The notes beneath the pieces are model-generated. The model saw nothing but the letters and a program-made list of their open reading frames with translations. It ran no database searches and was not told where the DNA came from. From assembly GCF_000721265.1 (NCBI RefSeq), contig NZ_JOFZ01000010.1:124001-188000 (forward strand): 64,000 nucleotides of DNA, read 5' to 3'. Below, piece by piece: positions 25,156-34,055 of this stretch. Source of the DNA: Streptomyces sp. NRRL F-5126. GTDB lineage: Bacteria > Actinomycetota > Actinomycetes > Streptomycetales > Streptomycetaceae. The position numbers and the translations under genes were made by a program. Each line of letters opens with the position of its first letter. The stretch's first letter is position 1.

Positions 25156-25883
25156 TCCGGCAGCCCCGTCAGCCTGCCGCGGATCCCGTCGAAGTGGACG
25201 GTCATGGCGCGGACCGCGGCCGCGGCGTCCCCCGCCCGTACCGCCTCGTAGATGACGCGGTGCCGCTCGGCGACGCTGCCGGCCGGGTCGCCGACCGGGC
25301 CGAGCTCCCGCTGAAGCTCGTGGTGGACGTCCCAGAACGCACCGAGCAACTGGCTGACCAGCGGGTTGTGCAGCGGTTCGTACAGCACCTCGTGGAAGAG
25401 GCGGTCGACCTCGGGCGACACCTCGCCGTCCGCCGCCTCCGCCTCCATCCGTGCCATGACGTCGCCGAGCCGCGCCAGATCGGATTCTGAGGCCGCCCGC
25501 AGCACCTGCTCCACCAGGCCGCGTTCGAGCACCTCCCGGATCTGGACCAGGTGGGCGAGGTCGCCAGGCCGCTGCCCGAGCGACATCCGGCCGTGGAAGG
25601 TCAGCTCGTCGACGAGGGCACCGAGCGAGCGGTGGCCGACGTACGTGCCGAACCCGTGCCGGATCTCGACGATGCCCACCGCCTGCAGCGCCTTGAGCGC
25701 CTCGCGCAGCGAGTTGCGGCTGACGTCGAGCTCCTCCATCAGGTCGACCTCGGTGGGCATCGGATCGCCGGCCGCGAGTCCCCGTTCGAGGATCAGCGCC
25801 TTGACGCGCTGCTGCACCTCGCTGGTGCGGCTGGTACGGACGCCGGGCGTCCGGCGCGTGCTGCGGGTCATCGCCTCATCCAC
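25152..25883 (-). CDS. GntR-family (FadR subfamily) transcriptional regulator
   Basis: The 243-residue protein has an N-terminal winged helix (SEVQQRVKALILERGLAAGDPMPTEVDLMEELDVSRNSLREALKALQAVGIVEIRHGFGTYV) and an all-helical FCD ligand domain with the metal-binding pattern (DRLFHEVLYEPLHNP..., HHELQREL, ERHRVIYEAVRAGDAAAAVRAMTVHF). It is divergent from the ABC transporter/sialidase operon and is the obvious candidate regulator of it. The ATG at 25883 is taken; an ATG at 25871 (MTRSTRR) is as likely. Confidence 0.9.
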   Translation of the reverse strand: MDEAMTRSTRRTPGVRTSRTSEVQQRVKALILERGLAAGDPMPTEVDLMEELDVSRNSLREALKALQAVGIVEIRHGFGTYVGHRSLGALVDELTFHGRMSLGQRPGDLAHLVQIREVLERGLVEQVLRAASESDLARLGDVMARMEAEAADGEVSPEVDRLFHEVLYEPLHNPLVSQLLGAFWDVHHELQRELGPVGDPAGSVAERHRVIYEAVRAGDAAAAVRAMTVHFDGIRGRLTGLPD

Positions 25884-25975
25884 TCCCCCGTCAGGCCGCG
25901 TTCCCGCGGCTCGCCAACGTATCGACGCACTGTACGAGTCGAGGTCGCCCCCACGAGCACCCGGCGGCCCGGCGC

Positions 25976-26012
25976 GGCCGGTCAGCGGCCGGTCAGCGGC
26001 CGGTCAGCGGCG
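25976..26012. repeat. 11-bp tandem repeat, three copies
   Basis: The unit GTCAGCGGCCG occurs at 25981-25991 and 25992-26002, with a third copy at 26003-26013 that ends with one base changed; GGCCG precedes the array. It lies between the GntR gene and its presumed target promoter and could modulate regulator binding. Confidence 0.8.
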
Positions 26013-26028
26013 ATTTTCGACGGATGTC

Positions 26029-26057
26029 TTGACGGTGACATCCGGTCAACATACATT
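26029..26057 (+). promoter_or_regulatory. promoter with overlapping inverted repeat, upstream of the ABC transporter operon
   Basis: TTGACG at 26029-26034 and TACATT at 26052-26057 are separated by exactly 17 bp, a good sigma-70-type promoter for this GC-rich genome. The -35 region and spacer form an imperfect inverted repeat (TTGACGG...CCGGTCAA), a plausible GntR operator. The start codon is 88 bp downstream. Confidence 0.6.
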
Positions 26058-26144
26058 CCCACGCTAACAGGACATGGGACGTAGGACGTCCCTCCATGAG
26101 CCTGTCATCACATGCCCACCCCGCGCCCTTCGAGGAGCTCCACG

Positions 26145-27758
26145 GTGACCGACGACCTGCCGATGCCCGCCCGGCCCAGCCGCCGCGCCTTCCTGCGGCA
26201 CACCGGCGTGCTCGGCGCCGCCACGGCCATCACCGCGTCCCTCGCGGCCTGCGGCGGCCCGCCGTCGACCGACCGGGTCGCAGGCAAGGGCGGGGCCGGC
26301 AGGAACACCATCGAGGCGACCCTCGCCTTCACGCTCTCCGGCGGCTTCGACCCGATGAACGCGTCGAGCGCGGTGGCCACCGCCGTCAACCAGCACGTCT
26401 TCGAGGCGCTCATCGACCTCGATCCGATCACCCGCGAGCCGTACCTGGCGCTGGCCGCGAAGCAGCCCGAGGTGAGTGCGGACGGCCTGACGTGGACGGT
26501 GCCGCTGCGCGCGGGCGCCAGGTTCTCCGACGGCACCACGGTCACCGCCCAGGACGTCGCGTGGTCGTTCAACCGCGCCGCCGATCCCGCCAACCAGTCC
26601 CTGATGGCGGAGTTCATCCCGTTCCTCGACAGGGCCGGCGCGAGGGACTCCTCGACCGTGGAGTTCAGGCTCAGGACGCCCTTCAGCCTGTTCCCGCAGC
26701 GCATCGCCGTCATCAAGATCGTCCCCAAGGCGCGTACGACCGGCGCGGCGGCGGCCAAGGCCTTCGACACCGCGCCGATCGGGTCAGGTCCTTTCACGGT
26801 GCGCAGCGCCAACTCGACGTCCGGCGTCGTGATGGGCGTCAACCCGCACTACGACGGGCCGCGCCCCGCCCGCGTGGAAAGGATCAGCCTGTACACCACG
26901 CCGGACAACACCGCGCGCGTCAGCGACCTGCGCGGAGGCCAGTCCGAGGCCACCGAGGCGGTGCCGTACCTGGACGTGCGCAGCGTCGCCGACGGCCACA
27001 GGATCGACTCCAAGCAGGCGTTCAACCACCTGTTCCTGATGTTCAACTGCGCGGCCGCCCCGTTCAGCGACAAGCGGGTGCGCCAGGCGCTCTTCCACGC
27101 CATCGACACCGAACGCGTCATCAGGACCGCGCTCGAGGGCTACGGCACACCCGCCACCAGCTACCTGGACGAGGCCAACCCGGCGCACCGGCGCGCGGCC
27201 ACGGTCTACGACTACGACCCGGGCAGGGCCGAACGCCTGCTCGCCGCCGCGGGCGCGTCCCGGCTCTCGTTCGAACTGGTCACCACCGACACCGGGTTCG
27301 TCAAGGACAGCGCCCCGCTGATCATCGACTCGTGGAAGAAGGTCGGTGTCCACGCCACGCTGAACACCAACCCGTCGTCCGCCGTCTACGACCGGCTCGT
27401 CCCCGGCAAGGACTTCCGGGTGCTGGCCGCCTCGGGCGACCCGTCCGTCTTCGGCCCCGACGTCGACCTGCTGCTGCGGTGGTTCTACTACGGGGAGACC
27501 TGGCCCGTGCAGCGCGCCCGGTGGACCGACCCGGCGGCCGAGCGCTGCGCCGCACTGATCGACAGCGCCGCCAAGGCCAAGGGCGGGGCCCAGCAGCGGC
27601 TGTGGCAGCAGGCCCTGGACCTGATCGCCGACGAGGCCCCGCTCTATCCCGTGTTCCACACCAGGACCGTCACCGGTTCCGACCCGAACAAGCTCACCGG
27701 TTTCCGGGGCGCTGCCACGACCGGCCTGTACTTCCTGGGTGTCTCCCGCAAGGCCTGA
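26145..27758 (+). CDS. extracellular solute-binding lipoprotein, family 5 (peptide/glycan ABC importer)
   Basis: The 537-residue protein has a twin-arginine leader (RPSRRAFLRH) and a lipobox LAAC with Cys36, so it is exported by Tat and lipid-anchored. The SBP_bac_5 fold is clear: FDPMNASSAVATAVNQHVFEALIDLDPITREPYLALAAKQPEVSADGLTWTVPLRAGARFSDGTTVTAQDVAWSFNRA, then the DppA-like lobe ending TRTVTGSDPNKLTGFRG. GAGGAG precedes the GTG at 26145. It is the first gene of an operon with a permease, a permease-ATPase fusion, an ATPase and a sialidase. Family members bind peptides, but some bind oligosaccharides or sialic acid; the ligand is inferred only from context. Confidence 0.92.
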   Translation: MTDDLPMPARPSRRAFLRHTGVLGAATAITASLAACGGPPSTDRVAGKGGAGRNTIEATLAFTLSGGFDPMNASSAVATAVNQHVFEALIDLDPITREPYLALAAKQPEVSADGLTWTVPLRAGARFSDGTTVTAQDVAWSFNRAADPANQSLMAEFIPFLDRAGARDSSTVEFRLRTPFSLFPQRIAVIKIVPKARTTGAAAAKAFDTAPIGSGPFTVRSANSTSGVVMGVNPHYDGPRPARVERISLYTTPDNTARVSDLRGGQSEATEAVPYLDVRSVADGHRIDSKQAFNHLFLMFNCAAAPFSDKRVRQALFHAIDTERVIRTALEGYGTPATSYLDEANPAHRRAATVYDYDPGRAERLLAAAGASRLSFELVTTDTGFVKDSAPLIIDSWKKVGVHATLNTNPSSAVYDRLVPGKDFRVLAASGDPSVFGPDVDLLLRWFYYGETWPVQRARWTDPAAERCAALIDSAAKAKGGAQQRLWQQALDLIADEAPLYPVFHTRTVTGSDPNKLTGFRGAATTGLYFLGVSRKA

Positions 27759-27815
27759 CCCGACCGGCAGCGTGCCGACGTGCCGACCCGCCCGACGACG
27801 TAAGGAAACCACCAC

Positions 27816-28775
27816 GTGCGCACCGTAGCGAGCATGATGCTGCGCCGCCTGCTGACCATGATCCCGCTGATGTTGGCGATCATCCTGTTCATCTTCCTGG
27901 TCATGGCGCTCTCGCCCAACAACGCCGCCCTGTCCGTGCTGGGCAATCAGGCGACGCACGCCCAGATCGCGGCGTTCGACCACGCGCACGGCCTCGACCG
28001 GCCGCTGCTGGTGCGCTACGTCGTCTACCTCGGGGCCCTGCTGCACGGGGACATGGGCGCCACGTTCTCGCTTGACCAGCCCATCGCCGGCATCATCGGC
28101 CAGGCGCTGCCGGTGACGATCCAGCTGACGGCGCTCGGCGTCGCGGGCGCGGTGGTGCTCGCGCTCGTGCTCGGCATCGTCGGGGCCCTGTACCGCGACC
28201 GCTGGCCCGACCAGCTGACGAGGGTGATCTCCGTCGCCGGCATCGCCGTTCCCTCGTTCTGGCTGGCGATCCTGATGATCCAGAACTTCTCCGCGATCGG
28301 CGGCGGCCCGTTCCCCAGCGGTCACTACGTCAACCCGGACGACTCGCTGTCCGACTGGCTGCGGCACATGGTGATGCCCGCGATCGCGCTCGCCGTGCCG
28401 GTGGGGTGCGCCCTGGCCCGAGTGGTGCGTACGTCGATGGTCGAGGAACTCGACCGCGACTACGTGCGCACGGCGATCGGCGCCGGCCTGCCGCCGCTCG
28501 TCGTCATCGGCCGCAACGTACTGCGCAACGCCCTGATCACCCCGCTGACGGTGCTCGGCCTGCAGATCGGCTACCTCATCGGCGGCGCCGTCATCATCGA
28601 GGCGATCTTCACCCTGCCGGGCATGGGCACGCAGATCATGAGCGCCGTGCAGCAGAACGACGTGGGTCTGGCCAGGGGGCTCGTCATCACGATCGCCGTC
28701 GGGTTCGCCGTGGTGAACCTCGTCGTCGACGTCCTCTACCTGATCGTCAACCCCCGCCTGCGAGGAGCGCGCTGA
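27816..28775 (+). CDS. ABC transporter permease, DppB type
   Basis: The 319-residue permease has six hydrophobic helices; the first is near the N-terminus (LLTMIPLMLAIILFIFLVMALSP), as in DppB/OppB. The EAA cytoplasmic loop lies around DYVRTAIGAGLPPLVVIGRNVLRNAL. AAGGA precedes the GTG at 27816. The stop (28773-28775) shares its last base with the ATG of the next gene (TGATG). Confidence 0.92.
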   Translation: MRTVASMMLRRLLTMIPLMLAIILFIFLVMALSPNNAALSVLGNQATHAQIAAFDHAHGLDRPLLVRYVVYLGALLHGDMGATFSLDQPIAGIIGQALPVTIQLTALGVAGAVVLALVLGIVGALYRDRWPDQLTRVISVAGIAVPSFWLAILMIQNFSAIGGGPFPSGHYVNPDDSLSDWLRHMVMPAIALAVPVGCALARVVRTSMVEELDRDYVRTAIGAGLPPLVVIGRNVLRNALITPLTVLGLQIGYLIGGAVIIEAIFTLPGMGTQIMSAVQQNDVGLARGLVITIAVGFAVVNLVVDVLYLIVNPRLRGAR

Positions 28776-30793
28776 TGTCCGCTGCTGAACCCTCCCGTAC
28801 GCGCGCCGCGCGCCGGCTGCCCGGTGTGGCGGGCGGCATCCGGCGGCTGCCGCCCGCCGCGAAGATCGGCCTCGCCTGGGTCGCCGTCATCGTGCTTGCC
28901 GGCGTCCTCGCCCCGCTGCTGACGCCGCACGACCCGGCCGGCCTGGCGCAGGCACCGACCTCGACGGGCCCGGACGGCGACTTCTGGTTCGGGGTGGACC
29001 GGCTGGGCCGCGACGTCTTCTCCCGGCTGGTCGCGGGCACCCGCAGGTCCCTGATCGTCGGCTTCGGCTCCACCGCGCTGGCACTCGCCGCCGGGACGGT
29101 GCTCGGCGGGCTCGCGGCCACCAGCCGCAAGGCCGTCGACGAGGTCGTGATGCGGGTGCTCGACGTCGTCATGGCGTTCCCGACGATCGTGCTGGCCGCG
29201 ATCGTGGTCATCGCGTTCGGCAAGACGAACCTGCTGGTCCTTGTGGCGGCCATCGCCTTCGTCTTCACGCCGCAGATCGCCAGGCTGGTGCGGGCGAGCG
29301 TGGCGGAGCAGTTCCGCGAGGACTACGTCGCCGCGGAGCGCGTCATCGGCGCCCGCACCCCGTACATCCTCCTGCGGCACGTGGCACGCAATGCGGCGGC
29401 ACCGGTCCTGGTCTTCGCCACGGTGATGGTCGCCAACGCCGTCGTGTTCGAGGCGTCGCTGTCGTTCATCGGCGCGGGGCTGCAGCCGGAGTCCGCCACG
29501 TCGTCCTGGGGCAACGTCATCGCCTACGGGCAGCAGTTGCTGGCCGCCGGCGGCTGGTGGGCGACGCTCTTCCCCGGCCTCGTGATCCTGTGCACGGCGC
29601 TCGCGCTGAACGTGCTCTCGGAGGGCATATCGGACGTGTGGGCGGCGCCCGCGGCCCGGCGTGCCGCCGCCCCCGGCGCGAGTGGGAGCGCGAGCACCGG
29701 CGAGCAGGAGGCCGAAGAGCCGCGCACCGGGCGAGTCACCGAACTGCCGGGCCTCGCCGGGGCCGCGGCCCGTATCGCCGCCCGGGCGAGGCGGGTCTCG
29801 GCGGCCGAACCCGTGCTGTCGGTGGAGGGGCTCCGGCTGAGCTTTCCCGGCAGGCACCGGGGCGTGGACATCGTGGACGGCGTCTCGTTCGCGGTGCGCC
29901 CCGGTGAAGTGCTCGGCCTGGTCGGCGAGTCGGGGTGCGGCAAGTCGCTGACCGCGCTGACGCTCATGGGCCTGCAGCCGGCCGGCGCGCGCACCGGCGG
30001 ACGCGTCCTGTTCGAGGGCAAGGACCTGCTGACGCTCCAGCCGCGCGAACGCCGCGCACTGAACGGCACGGGGATCGCGATGATCTACCAGGACGCCCTG
30101 TCGGCACTGAACCCGGCCATGACCGTGCGCGCACAGCTGCGGCAACTGCTGCGCCGCGGCGGCACCAGGACCGCGGACGAGCTGATGGAGCTCGTCGGCC
30201 TCGACCCGCGGCGCACCCTGTCGTCGTACCCGCACGAGCTGTCCGGCGGCCAGCGGCAGCGCGTCGTCATCGCCATGGCGCTCTCTCGCGACCCTCGGCT
30301 GATCATCGCCGACGAGCCGACCACGGCGCTGGACGTCACCGTGCAGGCGCAGGTCGTGCAACTGCTCCAGCGGCTGCGGGAGGAGCTCGGGTTCGCGCTT
30401 GTCCTGGTCTCGCACGACCTGGCCCTTGTCACCGACGCGTGCGACCGGATCGCCGTGATGTACGGCGGCCGGATCGTCGAATCGGGTGCCGTGGCGGACC
30501 TGCTCGGCGCGCCCGCCCACCACTACGCGCGGGGGCTGCTGGGCTCCGTGCTGTCGCTGGAGTCCGGTGCCGAGCGGCTCACCCAGATCCACGGCGTCGT
30601 GCCCTCACCGGCCGACTTCCCCGCCGGCTGCCGCTTCGCCGACCGCTGCCCGATGGCCGGCGAGGAGTGCGCGACCGTCCCCGCCCTGACCTCCGCTCCC
30701 GCTCCCGCCGACGCCGACGCCGACAGCCGCCATCTGGTGGCGTGCCACCGTCCGGCGCGGCACGACTTCGACAGGAAGCCGGTGGCCTCGTGA
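28775..30793 (+). CDS. ABC transporter permease (DppC) fused to ATPase (DppD)
   Basis: A single 672-residue frame contains a complete DppC-type permease (~1-290, with the EAA loop DYVAAERVIGARTPYILLRHVARNAAAPVL), a ~55-residue charged linker (PGASGSASTGEQEAEEPRTGRVTE...) and a complete ATPase: Walker A GESGCGKS (~383-390), signature LSGGQRQR (~489), Walker B LIIADEP with the D-loop (~508-519), the SHD switch and the C-terminal oligopeptide-transporter cysteine cluster (CRFADRCPMAGEEC). No internal stop or frameshift is visible. The DppF-like ATPase follows with a GTGA overlap, so the importer would be made from four polypeptides. Confidence 0.93.
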   Translation: MSAAEPSRTRAARRLPGVAGGIRRLPPAAKIGLAWVAVIVLAGVLAPLLTPHDPAGLAQAPTSTGPDGDFWFGVDRLGRDVFSRLVAGTRRSLIVGFGSTALALAAGTVLGGLAATSRKAVDEVVMRVLDVVMAFPTIVLAAIVVIAFGKTNLLVLVAAIAFVFTPQIARLVRASVAEQFREDYVAAERVIGARTPYILLRHVARNAAAPVLVFATVMVANAVVFEASLSFIGAGLQPESATSSWGNVIAYGQQLLAAGGWWATLFPGLVILCTALALNVLSEGISDVWAAPAARRAAAPGASGSASTGEQEAEEPRTGRVTELPGLAGAAARIAARARRVSAAEPVLSVEGLRLSFPGRHRGVDIVDGVSFAVRPGEVLGLVGESGCGKSLTALTLMGLQPAGARTGGRVLFEGKDLLTLQPRERRALNGTGIAMIYQDALSALNPAMTVRAQLRQLLRRGGTRTADELMELVGLDPRRTLSSYPHELSGGQRQRVVIAMALSRDPRLIIADEPTTALDVTVQAQVVQLLQRLREELGFALVLVSHDLALVTDACDRIAVMYGGRIVESGAVADLLGAPAHHYARGLLGSVLSLESGAERLTQIHGVVPSPADFPAGCRFADRCPMAGEECATVPALTSAPAPADADADSRHLVACHRPARHDFDRKPVAS

Positions 30794-31809
30794 CCGACCT
30801 CATCGAGCTGACGGACGTGTCCGTCACCCACCGCACACACGGCGGCGGCCTCTTCGGCAGGGAGCGCGTCCACGCGCTCACCGGCGTCGGCCTCACGGTG
30901 GCGGCGGGCGAGACGGTGGGCGTGGTCGGCGAGTCCGGCTGCGGCAAGTCGACGCTCGCCCGCGTGCTGGTGGGGCTGCAGCGGCCCACGTCGGGCACGG
31001 CCCGCTTCCGCGGCGAGGACGTCTGGGGGATGACGGGCGCTCACCGGCGCGCCTCCGTCGGGCGCGGCATCGGGATGGTCTTCCAGGACCCGTCGACCTC
31101 GCTGAACCGGCGGCTGACCGTCCGCCGGATCCTGCGGGACCCGCTGGACGTGCACCGCCGGCACTCCCCCGCCGACCGCGCGGCCCGGGTGTCCGAACTC
31201 GCCGACCTCGTCGGGCTGCCGCCCTCCGCGCTCGACGTGCTGCCGGGGCAGCTGTCCGGCGGGCAGCGGCAGCGCGTCGCGATCGCCAGGGCGCTGGCAC
31301 TCGAACCCGCCCTGCTGGTCGCCGACGAGCCGACGTCGGCGCTCGACGTGTCGGTGCGCGCGCAGATCCTCAACCTGCTGCTCGACCTGAAGGACCGCCT
31401 GGGCCTCGCGATGGTGTTCGTCTCGCACGACATCCAGACCGTGCGCCGGGTCTCCGACCGGGTGGTGACGATGTACCTGGGCCGCGTCGTGGAGCAGACG
31501 CCCGCCGGGTCGCTGCCGGACGGCTCGCGGCACCCCTACACCCGCGCGCTGTTCTCCGCGACGCCGAGCCTGCTCGACCCGGTCGAGCCCATCGTGCTCA
31601 CCGGGCCCGTCCCCTCGGCTGTGCACCCGCCGAGCGGCTGCCCGTTCCGCACCCGCTGCTGGCGCGCCACGGACGCATGCGCGCGGGCCATGCCCGGCGT
31701 GCGCACCGAACCGGGCGCGGCCGGGCACGAGTACCGCTGCCTGCACCCCGTGCTCGGCGCGGCCGACCTCGCCGCCGGGTCGCCGGCGACCCCACGGGAA
31801 ACCCCGTGA
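30790..31809 (+). CDS. ABC transporter ATPase, DppF type
   Basis: The 339-residue ATPase has Walker A GESGCGKST (47-55), a Q-loop (GMVFQDPSTSLNRRLTV), LSGGQRQRVAIARALAL, Walker B LLVADEPTSALD, the SHD switch and the C-terminal family tail PFRTRCWRATDAC with its cysteine cluster. GTG at 30790 overlaps the preceding stop by 4 bp. It is the second nucleotide-binding subunit of the importer. Confidence 0.93.
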   Translation: MTDLIELTDVSVTHRTHGGGLFGRERVHALTGVGLTVAAGETVGVVGESGCGKSTLARVLVGLQRPTSGTARFRGEDVWGMTGAHRRASVGRGIGMVFQDPSTSLNRRLTVRRILRDPLDVHRRHSPADRAARVSELADLVGLPPSALDVLPGQLSGGQRQRVAIARALALEPALLVADEPTSALDVSVRAQILNLLLDLKDRLGLAMVFVSHDIQTVRRVSDRVVTMYLGRVVEQTPAGSLPDGSRHPYTRALFSATPSLLDPVEPIVLTGPVPSAVHPPSGCPFRTRCWRATDACARAMPGVRTEPGAAGHEYRCLHPVLGAADLAAGSPATPRETP

Positions 31810-31835
31810 TCACCGCCCCTGACGAAGGAGAAGTG

Positions 31836-33059
31836 TTGAACACCAGCAACCGCGTCCGCAGCCGGGTCCCCGCACGCAAGCGCCGCCGCGCCGCGCTCGC
31901 CGGGGCTCTCACCACCACGGCGCTCGTCTCCGGCCTGCTGCTCGCCGCGCCGGGCTCCGCCGCCGCCCACGAGACGCACCGCACCGCCCCGTCGGGCGTC
32001 ACCGAGACGGACATCGCGGCGAGCACGTCGTCGACGTACTACCGCATCCCCGACATCACCGTGTCCACCAAGGGCACCGTGCTGCTCGCCTACGACCGGC
32101 GCAACGGCTCGTCCGCCGACCTGCCGGGCGACATCGACACCATGCTCGTGCGCAGCACGGACAACGGGCGTACGTGGAGCAAGCCGGCGGCCGTCGTCGA
32201 CTACCCGGGACCGCAGGGCTGCGGCGATTCCAGCATGATCGTCGACCGCGACACCGGCCGGATCTTCCTGTTCTGCACCTACAGCGCGGGCAAGGTCGGC
32301 TTCCCCACCTCGCAGCCGGGCACCGACGACACCACCGACCCGAACACGCTGCACGTCCAGGTGCGCCACAGCGACGACGACGGGCGCACCTGGAGCGGCC
32401 CCACGGACCTCAACCCTCAGGTCAAGGACGTCTCGTGGCGCGGCTACTTCGCGTCTTCCGGCCATGGCATCCAGACCAGCGGCGGCCGGCTGATCCAGCC
32501 GCTCGCGGTCGCCGACAGCGCGGGAACGCACCACTTCGCCGACATCCACAGCGACGACCACGGTGCCACCTGGCACGCCGGCGCCCTGAGTTCGGCGGAC
32601 AACGACGAGAGCAAGGCGGTCGAGCTGTCCGACGGCACCATCGTGCAGAACGTGCGCCCGGTCAGGGCCGGTCACCGGCTCATCGCCACGTCACACGACG
32701 GCGGGCAGACCTTCTCCGCGTCCGTCGCCGACCCCGAACTGCCGGACCCGAGCGTCAACGGCGACGAGATCAGGGTGAACGCGGCAAGCCACGGCCCGCA
32801 CCGTGACTGGCTGCTGTTCGCGAACGCCGCCGACCAGTCCGCACGCCAGAACATGACCATCCGGCTGAGCTGCGACAACGGCAAGACGTGGCCGGTGCGC
32901 AAGCTGCTGCACGCGGGCCCTTCGGGGTACGCGGCGATGGCGATGCTGCCCGACGGGCGCGTCGGCGTCTTCTACGAGGGCGGCGCCTCCTCGTACACCG
33001 AGAAGATGGTCTTCGCGACGCTGTCACCCGGTGACCTCGGCGCGAGCTGCGGGCGCTGA
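31836..33059 (+). CDS. secreted exo-alpha-sialidase (GH33, BNR repeats)
   Basis: The 407-residue protein has a Sec signal (RRRAALAGALTTTALVSGLLLAAPGSAAA, cleavage near residue 44) and a six-bladed sialidase domain. The RIP motif is YYRIPDI (arginine of the catalytic triad at ~70), and five Asp boxes are visible: STDNGRTW, SDDDGRTW, SDDHGATW, SHDGGQTF and SCDNGKTW. It would release terminal sialic acid, or a related residue, outside the cell. GGAG at 31827-31830 gives 5-nt spacing to the TTG at 31836; the GTG at 31833 is the alternative. It is the fifth gene of the transporter operon, 26 bp after the ATPase. Confidence 0.9.
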   Translation: MNTSNRVRSRVPARKRRRAALAGALTTTALVSGLLLAAPGSAAAHETHRTAPSGVTETDIAASTSSTYYRIPDITVSTKGTVLLAYDRRNGSSADLPGDIDTMLVRSTDNGRTWSKPAAVVDYPGPQGCGDSSMIVDRDTGRIFLFCTYSAGKVGFPTSQPGTDDTTDPNTLHVQVRHSDDDGRTWSGPTDLNPQVKDVSWRGYFASSGHGIQTSGGRLIQPLAVADSAGTHHFADIHSDDHGATWHAGALSSADNDESKAVELSDGTIVQNVRPVRAGHRLIATSHDGGQTFSASVADPELPDPSVNGDEIRVNAASHGPHRDWLLFANAADQSARQNMTIRLSCDNGKTWPVRKLLHAGPSGYAAMAMLPDGRVGVFYEGGASSYTEKMVFATLSPGDLGASCGR

Positions 33060-33060
33060 C

Positions 33061-34050
33061 GTGGAGCCTGCCTTCGATGCCCGCGTCGCCGCCTGGCTCG
33101 CACAGCGGGCACTCGACCCCACGGAGTCGGCACCCGGCGTGGCGGGCGCGCGCCTGCACGCTCGGGCCGTGGGCGAGAAGTCCCGTGCCCTGCTGGCTGA
33201 TCCGTCCCCGGCCGCGTCGGAGACGGACGCGACCGTGCCGCCGGGGACACGGGGGACGCCCGGGACGCCCGTCCGCGTCTTGCGGCCGCACGGTGACAGG
33301 CCGCGCCCGACCGTGGTGTTCTGCCACGGCGGCGGCTGGCTCGGCGGGGACCTGGACACGCACCTGCAGCACGCCAGGCGGCTGTGTGCGGGGCTTGGTG
33401 CGGTGGTCGTCTCCGTCGGCTACCGGCTGGCCCCCGAGCACCCGTACCCGGCCGCGTTCGACGACTGCCTCTCCGTCACCCGGCGGGTGGCGGCGGACAT
33501 CGGGGAGTACGGCGGCGACCCCGCGCGGCTCGTGGTCGCCGGTGACAGCGCCGGCGGACAGCTCGCCGCCTCCGTCGCCATCGCCTGCCGCGACCTGGGC
33601 GTGGCACTCGCCGGACAGCTGCTCATCGTGCCCGCGACGGACCTGGCGGGCGGCTACGCGTCGGACACCGTCAACGCCCGCTACCCGTCCCGGGCGCGGT
33701 GCGGCGAGGGCTACGGCCTGACGACGGAGGCCATGGCGTGGTTCGCGGACGTCTACGGCGCGGGCGAGGCGGCCGGTGACTGGCGGGTCTCACCGCTGCG
33801 CGCGGGCGACCTGCGCGGGGTCGCGCCCGCCGTCGTCCACACCGCCGGGTACGACCCGCTGCGTGACGAGGGCGCCGCGTACGCCGGGGCGCTGCGGGAC
33901 GCCGGGGTCGCGGTCGCGCACCGCGACTGGCCGACCCTCAACCACGGCTACTTCTCGCTCGGCGGCGTCAGCGCCACCGCGGAACGCGCGGCCGCCCAGG
34001 CCGTGGCGGACATGCGCCGGCTGGTGTTCCCCGGCGCCAAAGGAGCGTGA
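33061..34050 (+). CDS. HSL/acetyl-esterase-type alpha/beta hydrolase
   Basis: The 329-residue enzyme has the oxyanion motif HGGGW (89-93), the nucleophile motif GDSAGG (161-166; Ser163), an acid residue in AGYDPLRDEGAAYA and the catalytic His in LNHGYFS, all as in hormone-sensitive-lipase-like esterases. With a sialidase upstream, removal of O-acetyl groups from glycans is an attractive but unproven role. GTG at 33061 is one base after the sialidase stop; a GTG at 33031 inside the sialidase gene is possible too. Confidence 0.88.
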   Translation: MEPAFDARVAAWLAQRALDPTESAPGVAGARLHARAVGEKSRALLADPSPAASETDATVPPGTRGTPGTPVRVLRPHGDRPRPTVVFCHGGGWLGGDLDTHLQHARRLCAGLGAVVVSVGYRLAPEHPYPAAFDDCLSVTRRVAADIGEYGGDPARLVVAGDSAGGQLAASVAIACRDLGVALAGQLLIVPATDLAGGYASDTVNARYPSRARCGEGYGLTTEAMAWFADVYGAGEAAGDWRVSPLRAGDLRGVAPAVVHTAGYDPLRDEGAAYAGALRDAGVAVAHRDWPTLNHGYFSLGGVSATAERAAAQAVADMRRLVFPGAKGA

Positions 34051-34055
34051 CGTCC

